A stretch of DNA of 64,000 bases from an uncultured Collinsella sp. (GTDB lineage: Bacteria > Actinomycetota > Coriobacteriia > Coriobacteriales > Coriobacteriaceae). Positions 39,856 to 49,991 of the stretch are shown here, one piece after another; position 1 is the first letter of the stretch; each line of letters opens with the position of its first letter. The position numbers and the translations under genes are program-made. The stretch lies in contig CAAERQ010000004.1 of the NCBI GenBank assembly GCA_900758475.1, positions 1 through 64,000 on the forward strand, read 5' to 3'. The notes under the pieces are model-generated. The model had not been told where the DNA came from and did no database searches. It saw only the letters and a program-made list of their open reading frames with translations.

Positions 39856-40671
39856 TTAGCTGTGGCAGTACTCAGCGATGATGAAGTCGATGTCGGTTTG
39901 AAGGGTGTCCAAGTTTGCCAGGCGCTCTTTATCGGCAGGGCGCGTGCGGTAGTAGTACGGCGTCATCTGGAACACCGCCTCGATGTCGGCCTGGGTTTGG
40001 AGCGTAATGTTCGCAGACACCCGCCGCGTTCCGACCAACTCGAGTTCGGTGGTCTGCGGCAGCTTCTCGTCATTAAGATATGGCGTGTCGTAGAGCACTT
40101 CCTTAAGCCCAAACAGGTGACGGGCACCCGGCACCACGGTATAGAGTGAGCCCTCTGGCGCCAGTACGCGGGCAAACTCACGCTCGTTAAAGGGAGCAAA
40201 GAGCTCGGTCACCATATCGAAGGCGCCATCGGCCACGGGGATGTCCTTCATGTTGGCCACGAAGTAGGTCGCATCGCCGCGCTTGGCGGCCAGGCGCACC
40301 ATTTCTTTGCCCAAATCAAACCCGTAAGCGTCCACGCCCGGCACCGCGCCCATGGCGCTGGTGTAGTAGCCCTCGCCACAGCAAATATCGAGCAACGTCA
40401 TGGGACAGTTCGTAGACGCGGCACGTCCAGACACCCGCTCGCGCACCAGCTCAACCATCGCATCGCGCAACGGCGCATAGTAGCCGCGGTTCAGAAAGTC
40501 ACGTCGGCTGCGCGCCTGCGACTTGGGATCGCCCATGGAATCGCCGCTCTTGGACGAGCGTAGGAGGTATAGATAGCCCTCGCGCGCACGGTCAAACCGG
40601 TGTCCGCCCGCGCATGCAGCACCGCGCTCATTGTCCGCCAACGGCTCATGGCAAACGGGACACAACAACAT
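39856..40671 (-). CDS. RlmA-type 23S rRNA guanine-N1 methyltransferase
   Basis: A 271-residue methyltransferase. An N-terminal zinc site (CPVC...CAGGH, residues 4-24) precedes the SAM domain (about 85-200: LLDICCGEGYYTSAMG, MDI-like motifs). RRDFLNRGYYAPLRD between them is typical of RlmA(I)/RlmA(II) enzymes, which methylate G745 or G748 of 23S rRNA. RlmA(II) is linked with tylosin resistance; which position is modified cannot be told. AAGGAG supports the start. It is adjacent to a palindrome at each end of its span. Confidence 0.88.
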   Translation of the reverse strand: MLLCPVCHEPLADNERGAACAGGHRFDRAREGYLYLLRSSKSGDSMGDPKSQARSRRDFLNRGYYAPLRDAMVELVRERVSGRAASTNCPMTLLDICCGEGYYTSAMGAVPGVDAYGFDLGKEMVRLAAKRGDATYFVANMKDIPVADGAFDMVTELFAPFNEREFARVLAPEGSLYTVVPGARHLFGLKEVLYDTPYLNDEKLPQTTELELVGTRRVSANITLQTQADIEAVFQMTPYYYRTRPADKERLANLDTLQTDIDFIIAEYCHS

Positions 40672-40727
40672 GGCAACTCCTTAGCGCGAACAACACAACG
40701 CCCACCATTGTCGCACGCCTTCCCCAC

Positions 40728-40785
40728 CTAGTCATTGGGGACGTTCTTAAATGACTAGTCGTTTAAGAACGTCCCCAATGACTAG
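40728..40785. repeat. Interspersed palindrome, GGGGACGTTCTTAAA type, perfect copy
   Basis: Two 24-base arms are perfectly complementary; the left one contains GGGGACGTTCTTAAA, the centre contains GACTAGTC. It lies upstream of the MATE gene, in its promoter region. Other copies: 55335-55417, 63458-63513, and a decayed one at 62742-62789. Confidence 0.9.
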
Positions 40786-40849
40786 TCGATTAGGAGTATC
40801 ATCGTCTGCGCAAATAAGCACGAAAGAGCATGTTAGAGATTGAGAGCGT

Positions 40850-42232
40850 ATGGCTGATACCGCATCTAAGCACATTGACATGACAACCGGCTCGCTGTGG
40901 CGCAATATTCCCCTGTTCGCCTTCCCCGTGGCCGCCACGAGCATCTTGGAGCAGCTATCGAACCTCATCGCCACGGTCATCATCGGTAACTTCTCGGGCG
41001 ACCAGGGAACCCTCGCCATGGCGGCGGTCGGCTCCAATGTTCCGCTTACCAGTCTTATGCTCAACCTGTTTATTGGCATATCGCTTGGCTCCAACGTGGT
41101 CATCGCCAACGCTATCGGCCGCAACGATCAGAACATGGTCAAACGCGCCGTCCATACCTCGATTTTAATGGCGCTCGTGGGCTTTGTCGTCATCGCTCTG
41201 GGCGAGATCTTTGCCGAGCCCATGCTCGCCGCGCTCAACGTTCCCGCCGAAACCATGCCGCTCGCTTCGCTCTACCTACGCGTCTTTTTGCTCAGCATGC
41301 CCTCAATCTTGCTCTACAACTTTGAAGCCGCAATCTTCCGCTCCGTCGGCATCACCCGCATGCCGCTGCAGGCGCTTGCCGTGTCCACCGTCCTCAACAT
41401 TGGCCTGGACCTCATCTTTGTCCCCGTACTTCACTGGGGCGTCGCGGGCGTCGCCATCGCCACCGCCATCGCCTACACCGTCAGCGCCGCTACGCTCTTT
41501 ATCCGCCTGCTCAAGACCGACTCCGTCATCCGCGTCACCCCACGCGACTTGGCTATCGACCCCGTCGCCCTCAAGCGCATCGTCAAGATCGGCCTGCCCG
41601 CCGGCATCCAAAGCGCTGTCTTTGCCGTCGCCAACATCATCATCCAGTCCGCCATCAACAGCCTGGGCACCGAGGTCATGGCAGCCTCGAGCGCCGCCAT
41701 GAGCCTGGAGTACGTGTGCTACAACCTGCTCAACAGCTTTAGCCAGGCTTGCACCACCTTTGTGGGACAAAACCACGGTGCCCGCAAGATCGACCGCTGC
41801 ACCAAAACGCTCAAGGTCTGCCTGGTCGAAGGCGGTATCGTTGCACTCACCACGATTATCGTTATTGTCGGCCTGGGACGCGAGATCTTGTCGCTCTTTA
41901 ACAGCGATCCCAACATCATCTCGATCGGCTATATCCGCGTATGCTCGATCTTCCCGGCGTACGCCTTTAGCATGTTCTACGAAAACATGTCCGGCTACCT
42001 GCGCGGCTTTGGCATCTCGCTCATGCCCGCCCTCATCACCATGATTTGCGTCTGCGGCATTCGCTTCTACTGGGTGTTCTGCGTGTTCCCGCACTTCCGC
42101 ACCTTTGCGAACATCATGATGGTTTACCCCATCAGCCTGGGCACCACGGCGTTCTTTATGGTCGTGGCGGTATTACTCTGCCACCCGGCACGCACCTATC
42201 GCGCCACCAAAGCCAAAGCGACAGCCCGCTAA
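40850..42232 (+). CDS. MATE family efflux transporter
   Basis: A 460-residue multidrug and toxin extrusion transporter with about 12 membrane segments in two related halves. TSILEQLSNLIATVIIGNFSG in helix 1 and SALEQ-like SSAAMSLEYVCYN in helix 7 fit the family; SYLRG-like GYLRGFGIS is near the end. Substrate is not known; drugs, metabolites or cations are possible. A palindromic repeat lies 65 bases upstream of the start. The ribosome site is weak (GAGAGCGT). Confidence 0.9.
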   Translation: MADTASKHIDMTTGSLWRNIPLFAFPVAATSILEQLSNLIATVIIGNFSGDQGTLAMAAVGSNVPLTSLMLNLFIGISLGSNVVIANAIGRNDQNMVKRAVHTSILMALVGFVVIALGEIFAEPMLAALNVPAETMPLASLYLRVFLLSMPSILLYNFEAAIFRSVGITRMPLQALAVSTVLNIGLDLIFVPVLHWGVAGVAIATAIAYTVSAATLFIRLLKTDSVIRVTPRDLAIDPVALKRIVKIGLPAGIQSAVFAVANIIIQSAINSLGTEVMAASSAAMSLEYVCYNLLNSFSQACTTFVGQNHGARKIDRCTKTLKVCLVEGGIVALTTIIVIVGLGREILSLFNSDPNIISIGYIRVCSIFPAYAFSMFYENMSGYLRGFGISLMPALITMICVCGIRFYWVFCVFPHFRTFANIMMVYPISLGTTAFFMVVAVLLCHPARTYRATKAKATAR

Positions 42233-42259
42233 ACGCCGCACTCAACGCCACGCCAGTCA

Positions 42260-43126
42260 TTAATTGACAATATGCGAGCTCATATAGTCGATAAAGCGCC
42301 TCGTGGCGATGGGCATGGTGTCCCAGCTGCGCCAAGCGGCCACCACGTCGCGCGAGGGGGCATGCACGATGGGACGTACGCGAATATCGGCCCGCATGCC
42401 CTCCACAGTACGACGGTAGAGCATGCTCACGCCCAGGCCCTCCTCCACCATCGCCATGATGGTGTAGTCGTCGGTCACCTCGCTCGTCACGTGCGGCGAC
42501 AGCCCATGCGCCGCGAATGCATCGAGCACCAGACTCTGTTCGCCCTCATCCAACAGTACAAACGGCTCGGACGCCAGGTCGGCGAGCGTCACCTTTTCCT
42601 TTGCCGCCAGCGGATGCGCGGCCGGCAACAATGCCACCAACTCGTCGTGATAGACCACGCGCTTCTCGAGCCCAGCGGTAAATCCGCGCGCCGTAAAGCA
42701 AAAATCAACCACGCCATCGTGCACCCATTGAGCGTTGCGCGTGTAATCGCCCTGTTTGAGGGTGAAGCGTACGCCCGGGTGCAGCGCACCAAAGTCGCGG
42801 ATCACACGCGGCAGCACGGTACGACTCACGTTAGTAAACGTCGCGATGCGAATATCGGTCGACGAAAGCCCCAGCAGCTCTTGGCGCTTGCCCTCGAGCT
42901 CGACCTCGGCGGTCACAATCTGGCGCAGGTACGGCAGATATTGTTTACCGTCGCGCGTAAGCGAAACGCCCTGCTTACCACGCTCGATAAGCGTGGTACC
43001 CAGCTCGCGCTCGAGCGCCTTGACGGCCTGGCTCACCGCACTTTGCGTATAGCCCAGCTCGTCCGCCGCGCCCTTAAGACTGCCGCGATCGACCACCATA
43101 CAAACAATCTGATACCGCGATGCCAT
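42260..43126 (-). CDS. LysR family transcriptional regulator
   Basis: A 288-residue LysR-type regulator; the helix-turn-helix GSLKGAADELGYTQSAVSQAVK is at about 15-36 and the effector domain at about 88-285. ATG at 43126 follows GGAGG. It is divergent from the EamA exporter at 43285, exactly as the LysR/EamA pair at 3393-5280, and shares the DDYTIMAMVEEGLGVSML segment with that LysR. Control of the adjacent exporter is likely; the effector is unknown. Confidence 0.9.
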   Translation of the reverse strand: MASRYQIVCMVVDRGSLKGAADELGYTQSAVSQAVKALERELGTTLIERGKQGVSLTRDGKQYLPYLRQIVTAEVELEGKRQELLGLSSTDIRIATFTNVSRTVLPRVIRDFGALHPGVRFTLKQGDYTRNAQWVHDGVVDFCFTARGFTAGLEKRVVYHDELVALLPAAHPLAAKEKVTLADLASEPFVLLDEGEQSLVLDAFAAHGLSPHVTSEVTDDYTIMAMVEEGLGVSMLYRRTVEGMRADIRVRPIVHAPSRDVVAAWRSWDTMPIATRRFIDYMSSHIVN

Positions 43127-43284
43127 CGTGCCTCCACATCGGTGTAGCTGTAAAACGTTTTGTCAGGGCTTTTCCCACCAACATTAGCATTTCTTAATCA
43201 TACTGAAGATACATTCGCTTTACTACATCCACATCTGGGAGCAGAATCCTTTTTGCGAAACCGTTCTGTAACAAAAGGAGTCCC

Positions 43285-44187
43285 ATGGATCGCAAAAAAG
43301 CAATCGCGCTCTCATTTTCCGTTCCCGTCGCATGGGGCTTTTCGTATCCCCTCATGAAGATCGGTATGGACAGCATGAACGCCACGAGCATCGTCGCGCT
43401 ACGCTGCATCATCGCCTTTGTGGTCTGCCTGCTGCTCTTCCACAAGCACGCGTTGCGCATCAACCGCGACCTTATGGTCCGTGCCGCCATCATCGGCGCC
43501 ATTATGGCAACCGAGCTCACCTGCATGTGCCTGGGCTCCAGCCTCACCTCCGCCTCCACCGCCGGCTTTTTGCAGAGCCTGACGGTCGTGATCGTACCGT
43601 TTGCCAACGCCGCCCTGCTGCGTCGCGCCCCCGAGCGCAAAGTGCTCGTCGGCACCGCCATCGTCACCTGCGGTATGTTGTTGCTCTCGGGCGCCGACTT
43701 TACCAGCCTGAATCCCGGCGCAATCATCATGCTGCTCTCCGCTTTTGTCTATGCCGGCCACATCATTGTGGCGAAGCGCTTTGTCGAAGATGTCAACCCG
43801 CTTGCTCTGGGCGTTTGGCAGCTGGGCTTCGGCGGTTTATTCTCGGGTATCGCCGCATTCACCTTTGGCGGCTTCACGCTTCCCGGCACGCCGGGCGAGA
43901 TTGTGGTCGTCGTCGCGCTCGCACTCATCTGCTCTGCCTATGGCTTTATCACCCAGACGCTCGTGCAGCCCCACGTGCCCGCCGAGACCACCGGCTTCGC
44001 CTTCTCGCTTGAGCCGGTCTGCTCCGCTGTCTTTTCGTTCTTCTTGGTTGGCGAGGTCCTGAGCCCCATCGCCTTCTTTGGCGCCGCCCTCATCCTCACC
44101 GGCGTCATGGTGGCAACCGTCGAGCTTCCGCGCCTCCGCGCACACGAACAGGCTCGCATGGCAGGAGCGCCCGAGCACGTCTCGTAG
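43285..44187 (+). CDS. EamA/DMT family transporter
   Basis: A 300-residue exporter of the drug/metabolite superfamily with ten predicted membrane helices in two EamA repeats. Start PVAWGFSYPLMKIGMDSM and end EPVCSAVFSFFLVGEVLSP are typical. AAGGAGTCCC supports ATG at 43285. It is divergent from its probable LysR regulator. Compared with the exporter at 4369 it belongs to a different EamA branch. Confidence 0.88.
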   Translation: MDRKKAIALSFSVPVAWGFSYPLMKIGMDSMNATSIVALRCIIAFVVCLLLFHKHALRINRDLMVRAAIIGAIMATELTCMCLGSSLTSASTAGFLQSLTVVIVPFANAALLRRAPERKVLVGTAIVTCGMLLLSGADFTSLNPGAIIMLLSAFVYAGHIIVAKRFVEDVNPLALGVWQLGFGGLFSGIAAFTFGGFTLPGTPGEIVVVVALALICSAYGFITQTLVQPHVPAETTGFAFSLEPVCSAVFSFFLVGEVLSPIAFFGAALILTGVMVATVELPRLRAHEQARMAGAPEHVS

Positions 44188-44275
44188 ACCCCACTCTTCA
44201 TACGGCCGTGGCATAAAGGCAACCGGTGCGCCTTTACAATAGATACCGACAGAGCATCTGACGTAAAGGAGCCCC

Positions 44276-45001
44276 ATGGACGCCGCGACCCGCGACCGCA
44301 ACATAGCAACTTGGTTGGGCGATGCGCCGCAGCCGGTACGTGACACCACGAACCAGCTGCTCGAGCGCATCGCCCTTTTGCGTACCGAGCAGACCATCTA
44401 CCCGGCACAAGACGACATCCTCAACGCCCTCGCCTGCACACCGGCCGACCAGGTCAAGGTTGTCATCTTGGGTCAAGACCCCTATCACGGACCCAACCAG
44501 GCAATGGGGCTGTCGTTCTCGGTCCCCGCGACGCAAACCAAGTTGCCGCCGAGCCTGCGCAACATCTATAAGGAGCTCAAAGCCGATCTGGATTGCCCCA
44601 TTCCCGCCACGGGAGACCTAGCCCCATGGGCACTGCAGGGCGTCCTGCTCCTCAACACTACGCTCACCGTGCGCGAGCATGCCGCGAACTCGCACGCCAA
44701 ACTGGGCTGGAGTACGCTCACCGACTACGTTATCGAACGCTGCTGTCAGCTGCCCCAACCGGTAGTCTTTGTGGCATGGGGCCGCTTTGCCCAGCAGATG
44801 GTCGAAGGCAAGCTCGTCGCAACTGGTGCGGGCAAGGCAACCGGCAAGTTCTGCCTGGCCTCTACGCACCCCTCGCCGCTTTCGGCCAACCGTGCCACGG
44901 CAGAACTCCCCGCCTTTATGGGGTCGCGTCCCTTCTCCGCTGCCAATCGGCTACTCGAACAGCACGGCTCGACCCCCGTCAACTGGACTTGCCTCGACTA
45001 A
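44276..45001 (+). CDS. ung: Uracil-DNA glycosylase
   Basis: A 241-residue family 1 uracil-DNA glycosylase, which removes uracil from DNA in base-excision repair. Motif GQDPYHG (about 64-70, with catalytic Asp) and the minor-groove loop HPSPLSA (about 202-208) are intact, with LLLNTTLTV in between. AAGGAGCCCC gives the ATG. A bidirectional terminator follows at 45016, shared with the converging SDR gene. Confidence 0.96.
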   Translation: MDAATRDRNIATWLGDAPQPVRDTTNQLLERIALLRTEQTIYPAQDDILNALACTPADQVKVVILGQDPYHGPNQAMGLSFSVPATQTKLPPSLRNIYKELKADLDCPIPATGDLAPWALQGVLLLNTTLTVREHAANSHAKLGWSTLTDYVIERCCQLPQPVVFVAWGRFAQQMVEGKLVATGAGKATGKFCLASTHPSPLSANRATAELPAFMGSRPFSAANRLLEQHGSTPVNWTCLD

Positions 45002-45015
45002 AAATCGATACATAA

Positions 45016-45049
45016 AAACGCGCCCGACGGCTTTCCATCGGGCGCGTTT
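45016..45049. terminator. Bidirectional terminator between ung and the SDR gene
   Basis: AAACGCGCCCGA and TCGGGCGCGTTT form a 12-bp stem around a ten-base loop. A runs precede and T follows, so it can work in both directions. Confidence 0.9.
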
Positions 45050-45050
45050 C

Positions 45051-45731
45051 CTATTCGGGCCAAATAAATTGCGTGCGGCCGGCCTCGCCACCGTCAATGA
45101 GTAGACTCTGCCCGGTCATAAACCGGTTGGTCACGCCCACAAAGTAGATCCACTCGGCGATCTCCTGGGCGGTGGCCCAACGTTTAAGCGGCGTGAGCTC
45201 CATAATCTGGTTCCACAGGTGTTCGTCTTCCATCACGCAACGGTTGAGCGGCGTGATAACGCCGCCCGGGTCCACACTGTTGGCGATAGCCTGCGGTGCC
45301 AGGCGGTTTGCAAGGTTCTTGGTGTAGGCGATAACGCCGCCCTTGCTGGCGGCATAGGCGGGAAACTCCGATCCCGTATGTCCGCTCGCCGACCCCACAT
45401 TGACCACGGATCTGATAGCCGGCGCCGGCTTGGCGGCAAGCCCCTCCCCCACAAAGGCGTAGCACTCGGTCACGTTGATGGTGCCACACAGGTTGGCGGC
45501 GATATCATCGGCCGAATCCTGCGTACCGGCAACGTTCACGATTACCTGGGGCTCAAGATCGCCTGGAAACGAGTCCGGCTCGCGGACATCAACGATCAGA
45601 TGGCGGTAGCGCTCGTGTTCGATCGCCGCCGGCAAAAGATCAAAGCCAACGACCTCGTGGCCCTCGTCTAAAAAACGCTGCACGCATGCGGCTCCGATAC
45701 CGCCCGAAGCGCCCGTGATCAAAACCCGCAT
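45051..45731 (-). CDS. Short-chain dehydrogenase/reductase
   Basis: A 226-residue SDR with the classical set: TGASGGIG (cofactor loop, about 6-13), NVAG, Ser in NVGSASG and the YAASKGG catalytic Tyr-Lys (about 124-128). DVREPDSF hints at NAD-specific Asp in the second strand, near FDLLP. The small size and DGGEAGRTQ tail are like 3-alpha-type hydroxysteroid dehydrogenases of gut bacteria, but no steroid-specific motif is certain. It follows YhhQ by nine bases on the same strand, so they form an operon. Confidence 0.85.
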   Translation of the reverse strand: MRVLITGASGGIGAACVQRFLDEGHEVVGFDLLPAAIEHERYRHLIVDVREPDSFPGDLEPQVIVNVAGTQDSADDIAANLCGTINVTECYAFVGEGLAAKPAPAIRSVVNVGSASGHTGSEFPAYAASKGGVIAYTKNLANRLAPQAIANSVDPGGVITPLNRCVMEDEHLWNQIMELTPLKRWATAQEIAEWIYFVGVTNRFMTGQSLLIDGGEAGRTQFIWPE

Positions 45732-45740
45732 ACTTGCTCC

Positions 45741-46463
45741 TTAGGCGGTTGCGTGGCGCTCGAGGTACTCGGAGCCCACGTTCTCGCGCTCCCAGCCGCG
45801 CACGACCTTGTAGCCCACGGGGCTCAGGAAGACCTCGCACAGTAGCTCGGCAACAGCGCCGGTCAGCGAGCACATAAGGACCTGCACCCAGGTCCAACCA
45901 AAGAACGTGTGGCTCACCACAATGGCAAAGACCAAGTTGTCGATAAACTGGCCAACACCCGTAGACACATAGGAACGGAAGGCAAAGCTCGCAAAGTTAT
46001 TCTTTTTGAGCATACGGCCGAGCGATTGGTTGAGCGTGGAGTTAACCACGGCAGAAACGAGCATTGCCAGCGAAGAGCCCAGCACCACGTACCAGGTGCC
46101 GCCGATGGTGGCGTTAAGGGCAGTGTTGACCTCGATCATGCCCGTGTCGTAGTAGGCGCCCCACATGCCGGGCGTGAGCGAGCATGCCCAAAAGCACAGG
46201 CTCACGGCCAGGTTGACCAGCAGCGCGAGGATAGAGATTTTGATGGATGCCTTGGCGCCAAAGCGCTTGCAGATCATGTCCTGGCACAAAAAAGAAACCC
46301 AGCTCACCACAAAGCCGCAATCGAGCGCCAGATACGGCAGACTGATAAGCTCCTTGTTGGCCAGCAGGTTCATCATGATGACACTCACGAAAAACAGCGA
46401 AACCGTTGCCGCGGGAATGCTCCGCAACAGGACCTTGTAGTCCTCCATGACCTTCTTGATCAT
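45741..46463 (-). CDS. YhhQ-type queuosine precursor transporter
   Basis: A 240-residue inner-membrane protein of the YhhQ/VUT family, which imports the queuosine precursors preQ0 or preQ1. About six helices and the sequence DCGFVVSWVSFLCQDMICKRFGAKASIK fit the family. Its leader holds a candidate preQ1 riboswitch ending at the AAAGGAG ribosome site. It precedes an SDR gene by nine bases. Queuosine synthesis genes are not in the window. Confidence 0.87.
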   Translation of the reverse strand: MIKKVMEDYKVLLRSIPAATVSLFFVSVIMMNLLANKELISLPYLALDCGFVVSWVSFLCQDMICKRFGAKASIKISILALLVNLAVSLCFWACSLTPGMWGAYYDTGMIEVNTALNATIGGTWYVVLGSSLAMLVSAVVNSTLNQSLGRMLKKNNFASFAFRSYVSTGVGQFIDNLVFAIVVSHTFFGWTWVQVLMCSLTGAVAELLCEVFLSPVGYKVVRGWERENVGSEYLERHATA

Positions 46464-46469
46464 TATGTA

Positions 46470-46519
46470 CTCCTTTGGTTTTAGGTTTAACGAGCAGGAT
46501 ATCGGACCCGAACTGCTCG
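46470..46519 (-). promoter_or_regulatory. Candidate preQ1 class I riboswitch
   Basis: On the minus strand a 7-bp stem (CGAGCAG/CTGCTCG) closes a loop that begins TTCGGGT and is followed by an A-rich tail TTAAACCTAAAACC running into AAAGGAG. Loop GGGT can pair with tail ACCT as a pseudoknot, as in preQ1-I RNAs. It precedes a queuosine precursor transporter, so translation control is plausible. Sequence identity to the consensus is only partial. Confidence 0.45.
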
Positions 46520-46619
46520 GACGCCCCGGTCTTGAGACGACGGTGGGTATGATAGCCGCTCACACGGCATCAGGCAAGCAAGCGGCGCGGCAGCCCCGCA
46601 GGGCCACCGCGCCGATGCG

Positions 46620-48233
<1,614 letters not shown>

Positions 48234-48374
48234 GCGGATCCTTTCTTGCATTGAGTGCATTACGTCGTTGTAACCGCACTATTGTAGCCGCGAAATCTCG
48301 GCATAGGGCACCTATCAGGACAAATTCATCAGTTGGGGCCTAGGGTAGCAGTCGATGGCGACACTCCGCAGCAG

Positions 48375-48594
48375 TTTGTCTCGATCTGTAACATCTAGAC
48401 GGTTTTTGAACCTCTTCCTGTTACAGATTTAGACAAACAGGTGGGCGTCCCAGAAAGATCTCGATCTGTAACATCTAGCAGCCAAAATCTTCTCCAGTTG
48501 TTACAGATTGAGACAACCAGGTGGGGCCCGCCAGCATAATCTCAATCTGTAACAGGTAACCGTCCAAATCGGTTCCAGATGTTACAGATTGAGA
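48375..48594. repeat. Three-unit tandem array of 80-bp palindromic repeats
   Basis: Units start at 48379, 48459 and 48540 (TCTCRATCTGTAACA) and end with TGTTACAGATTGAGA-type arms. Loops hold smaller inverted repeats (GGTT/AACC in unit 1, AACCG/CGGTT in unit 3). Spacers between units share CAGGTGGG, so the whole 80-bp unit is repeated. It sits about 60 bases before the GntR operator. Confidence 0.85.
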
Positions 48595-48627
48595 TGAATG
48601 AACGCGCTGACAATCCGAATTTGTCTC

Positions 48628-48678
48628 TTGTGCAACTGTGCATAGTGTATATATACTGTGTTTACCGGTTATATACAC
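48628..48678 (+). promoter_or_regulatory. Promoter and palindromic operator of the GntR-ABC operon
   Basis: A -35 TTGTGC (48628-48633) and -10 TATACT (48652-48657) are 18 bases apart. GTGTATATA (48645-48653) and TATATACAC (48670-48678) form an inverted repeat with a 16-base spacer that overlaps the -10, as expected of an autorepressed GntR gene. Confidence 0.65.
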
Positions 48679-48705
48679 GTGTAGCCCATCAGCTAAGGAG
48701 CCGCT

Positions 48706-49086
48706 GTGGACATCATCCTATCCAATTCGAGCGACAAACCCATCTACGAGCAAATAGCCTCGCAAGTCAAAGCTCAGATCCTTTCGGGCACGCTCGCCGC
48801 GGGAGCAAAGCTCCCCAGCATCCGTGCACTCGCGAGCGATCTTGGCGTGAGCGTCATCACCACCAAGCGCGCCTACGCCGACCTGGAGCAGCTCGGGTTT
48901 ATCTGCACCGTGCAGGGCAAGGGCTGTTTTGTCGCCGAGGGCAACCAGGAGCTCTTGCGTGAAAACCAGCTCTGCCATATCGAAGAGCTACTTGCGAAAG
49001 CGGCAAGCCAAGCCGAAACCTTGGGCGTCACACGCGACAAGCTGCACGAGATGCTCGACCTGGTAGCCCCCGAAACCATGCAGTAG
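48706..49086 (+). CDS. YtrA-subfamily GntR regulator
   Basis: A 126-residue small GntR regulator of the YtrA kind: winged helix (about 10-75, KPIYEQIASQVKAQILSG, GAKLPSIRALASDLGVSVITTKRAY) and a short C-terminal dimerisation helix. No large effector domain is present. GTG at 48706 follows AAGGAG. It begins a tight operon with an ABC ATPase and permease, which it probably represses together with itself through the dyad at 48645-48678. Confidence 0.9.
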   Translation: MDIILSNSSDKPIYEQIASQVKAQILSGTLAAGAKLPSIRALASDLGVSVITTKRAYADLEQLGFICTVQGKGCFVAEGNQELLRENQLCHIEELLAKAASQAETLGVTRDKLHEMLDLVAPETMQ

Positions 49087-49109
49087 CCATCTGCAAGAAA
49101 GGCTATACC

Positions 49110-49991
49110 ATGCAGAACTTGCTAGAACTCAAAGGTATCTCACGCCGTGTGAGCGACCGCTTTTCACTACGCGATGTCACGCTCGCCGTGGAGCCCGGCC
49201 AGATTGTTGGCTTTGTGGGCGCAAACGGCGCCGGCAAAACAACGACGATTCGCGCCGCGCTTGGGCTTATAAAGCTCGATGCCGGCGAAGTGCACCTGTT
49301 TGGGCAGCACTGTGGCGCCGATGCGCCCGATGAAGCGCAGCGCTGCTTGCACACTCGTGTCGGCCTCGTGCTGGACACATGCCCCTTCCCTTCCACACTC
49401 AAGGTGACCGAAGTTGAGGCACTCGTAAGCCCGGCGTACCCCGCCTGGAGCCATGGCGCCTTCGCCGACCTCCTCAGCCAATTTGGCCTCGATCCCAAGG
49501 CAAAGGTCAAGGACCTTTCCCGCGGCATGGGCATGAAGCTGCAGCTTGCCTGCGCGCTCAGCCACCAGGCCAAGCTGCTCGTTTTGGACGAAGCCACCGC
49601 GGGGCTTGATCCCATGGCACGCGAGGAGCTGCTTGATGAGCTGCTTGCCTTTGTCGCCGACGGCCAGCACAGCGTGCTGCTCTCGAGCCACATTACGTCT
49701 GACCTCGATCGCGCCGCCGACCGCGTCATCTGCATCGATAATGGCTCGATTATTTTTGACCTGCCGCGCGAGGACATTACCGACCGCGCCGGCATCGCCC
49801 ACTGTACCCAAGCACAGGCCGCCGAGCTTATGGCTTGCGTCGAAGGCGCCCGTGCCGTCCACCACGCCTATAGCGTGGACGTGCTCGTGCCCAACCGTCG
49901 CGAAACGCTCGAGGCCTTTCCCGAGATTCCCTGCGATCGGGCAACCATTGATGACTATCTGCGCCTCATGCTGAAAGGGGCTTCGAAATGA
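49110..49991 (+). CDS. ABC transporter ATP-binding protein
   Basis: A 293-residue ABC ATPase with Walker A GANGAGKTTT (about 39-48), signature LSRGMGMKLQLACAL, Walker B LLVLDEATAGLDP, and the H-loop near SSHITSDLD. The C-terminal 60 residues extend beyond the core. It resembles YtrB-type exporters controlled by GntR proteins. AAAGG precedes the ATG; the gene overlaps the permease by four bases (ATGA). Confidence 0.92.
   Translation: MQNLLELKGISRRVSDRFSLRDVTLAVEPGQIVGFVGANGAGKTTTIRAALGLIKLDAGEVHLFGQHCGADAPDEAQRCLHTRVGLVLDTCPFPSTLKVTEVEALVSPAYPAWSHGAFADLLSQFGLDPKAKVKDLSRGMGMKLQLACALSHQAKLLVLDEATAGLDPMAREELLDELLAFVADGQHSVLLSSHITSDLDRAADRVICIDNGSIIFDLPREDITDRAGIAHCTQAQAAELMACVEGARAVHHAYSVDVLVPNRRETLEAFPEIPCDRATIDDYLRLMLKGASK

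Larger units (their letters stand above)
48234..48705. other. Gene-free region between prfC and the GntR operon
   Basis: This 472-base region holds the upstream region of prfC, a three-unit palindromic array (48375-48594) and the promoter and operator of the GntR operon (48628-48678). No ORF with ribosome site was found in it. Confidence 0.7.

Noticed and set aside
48375..48594. CRISPR array
   Set aside because: Spacers share CAGGTGGG and are not unique; each unit folds on itself, and cas genes are absent.
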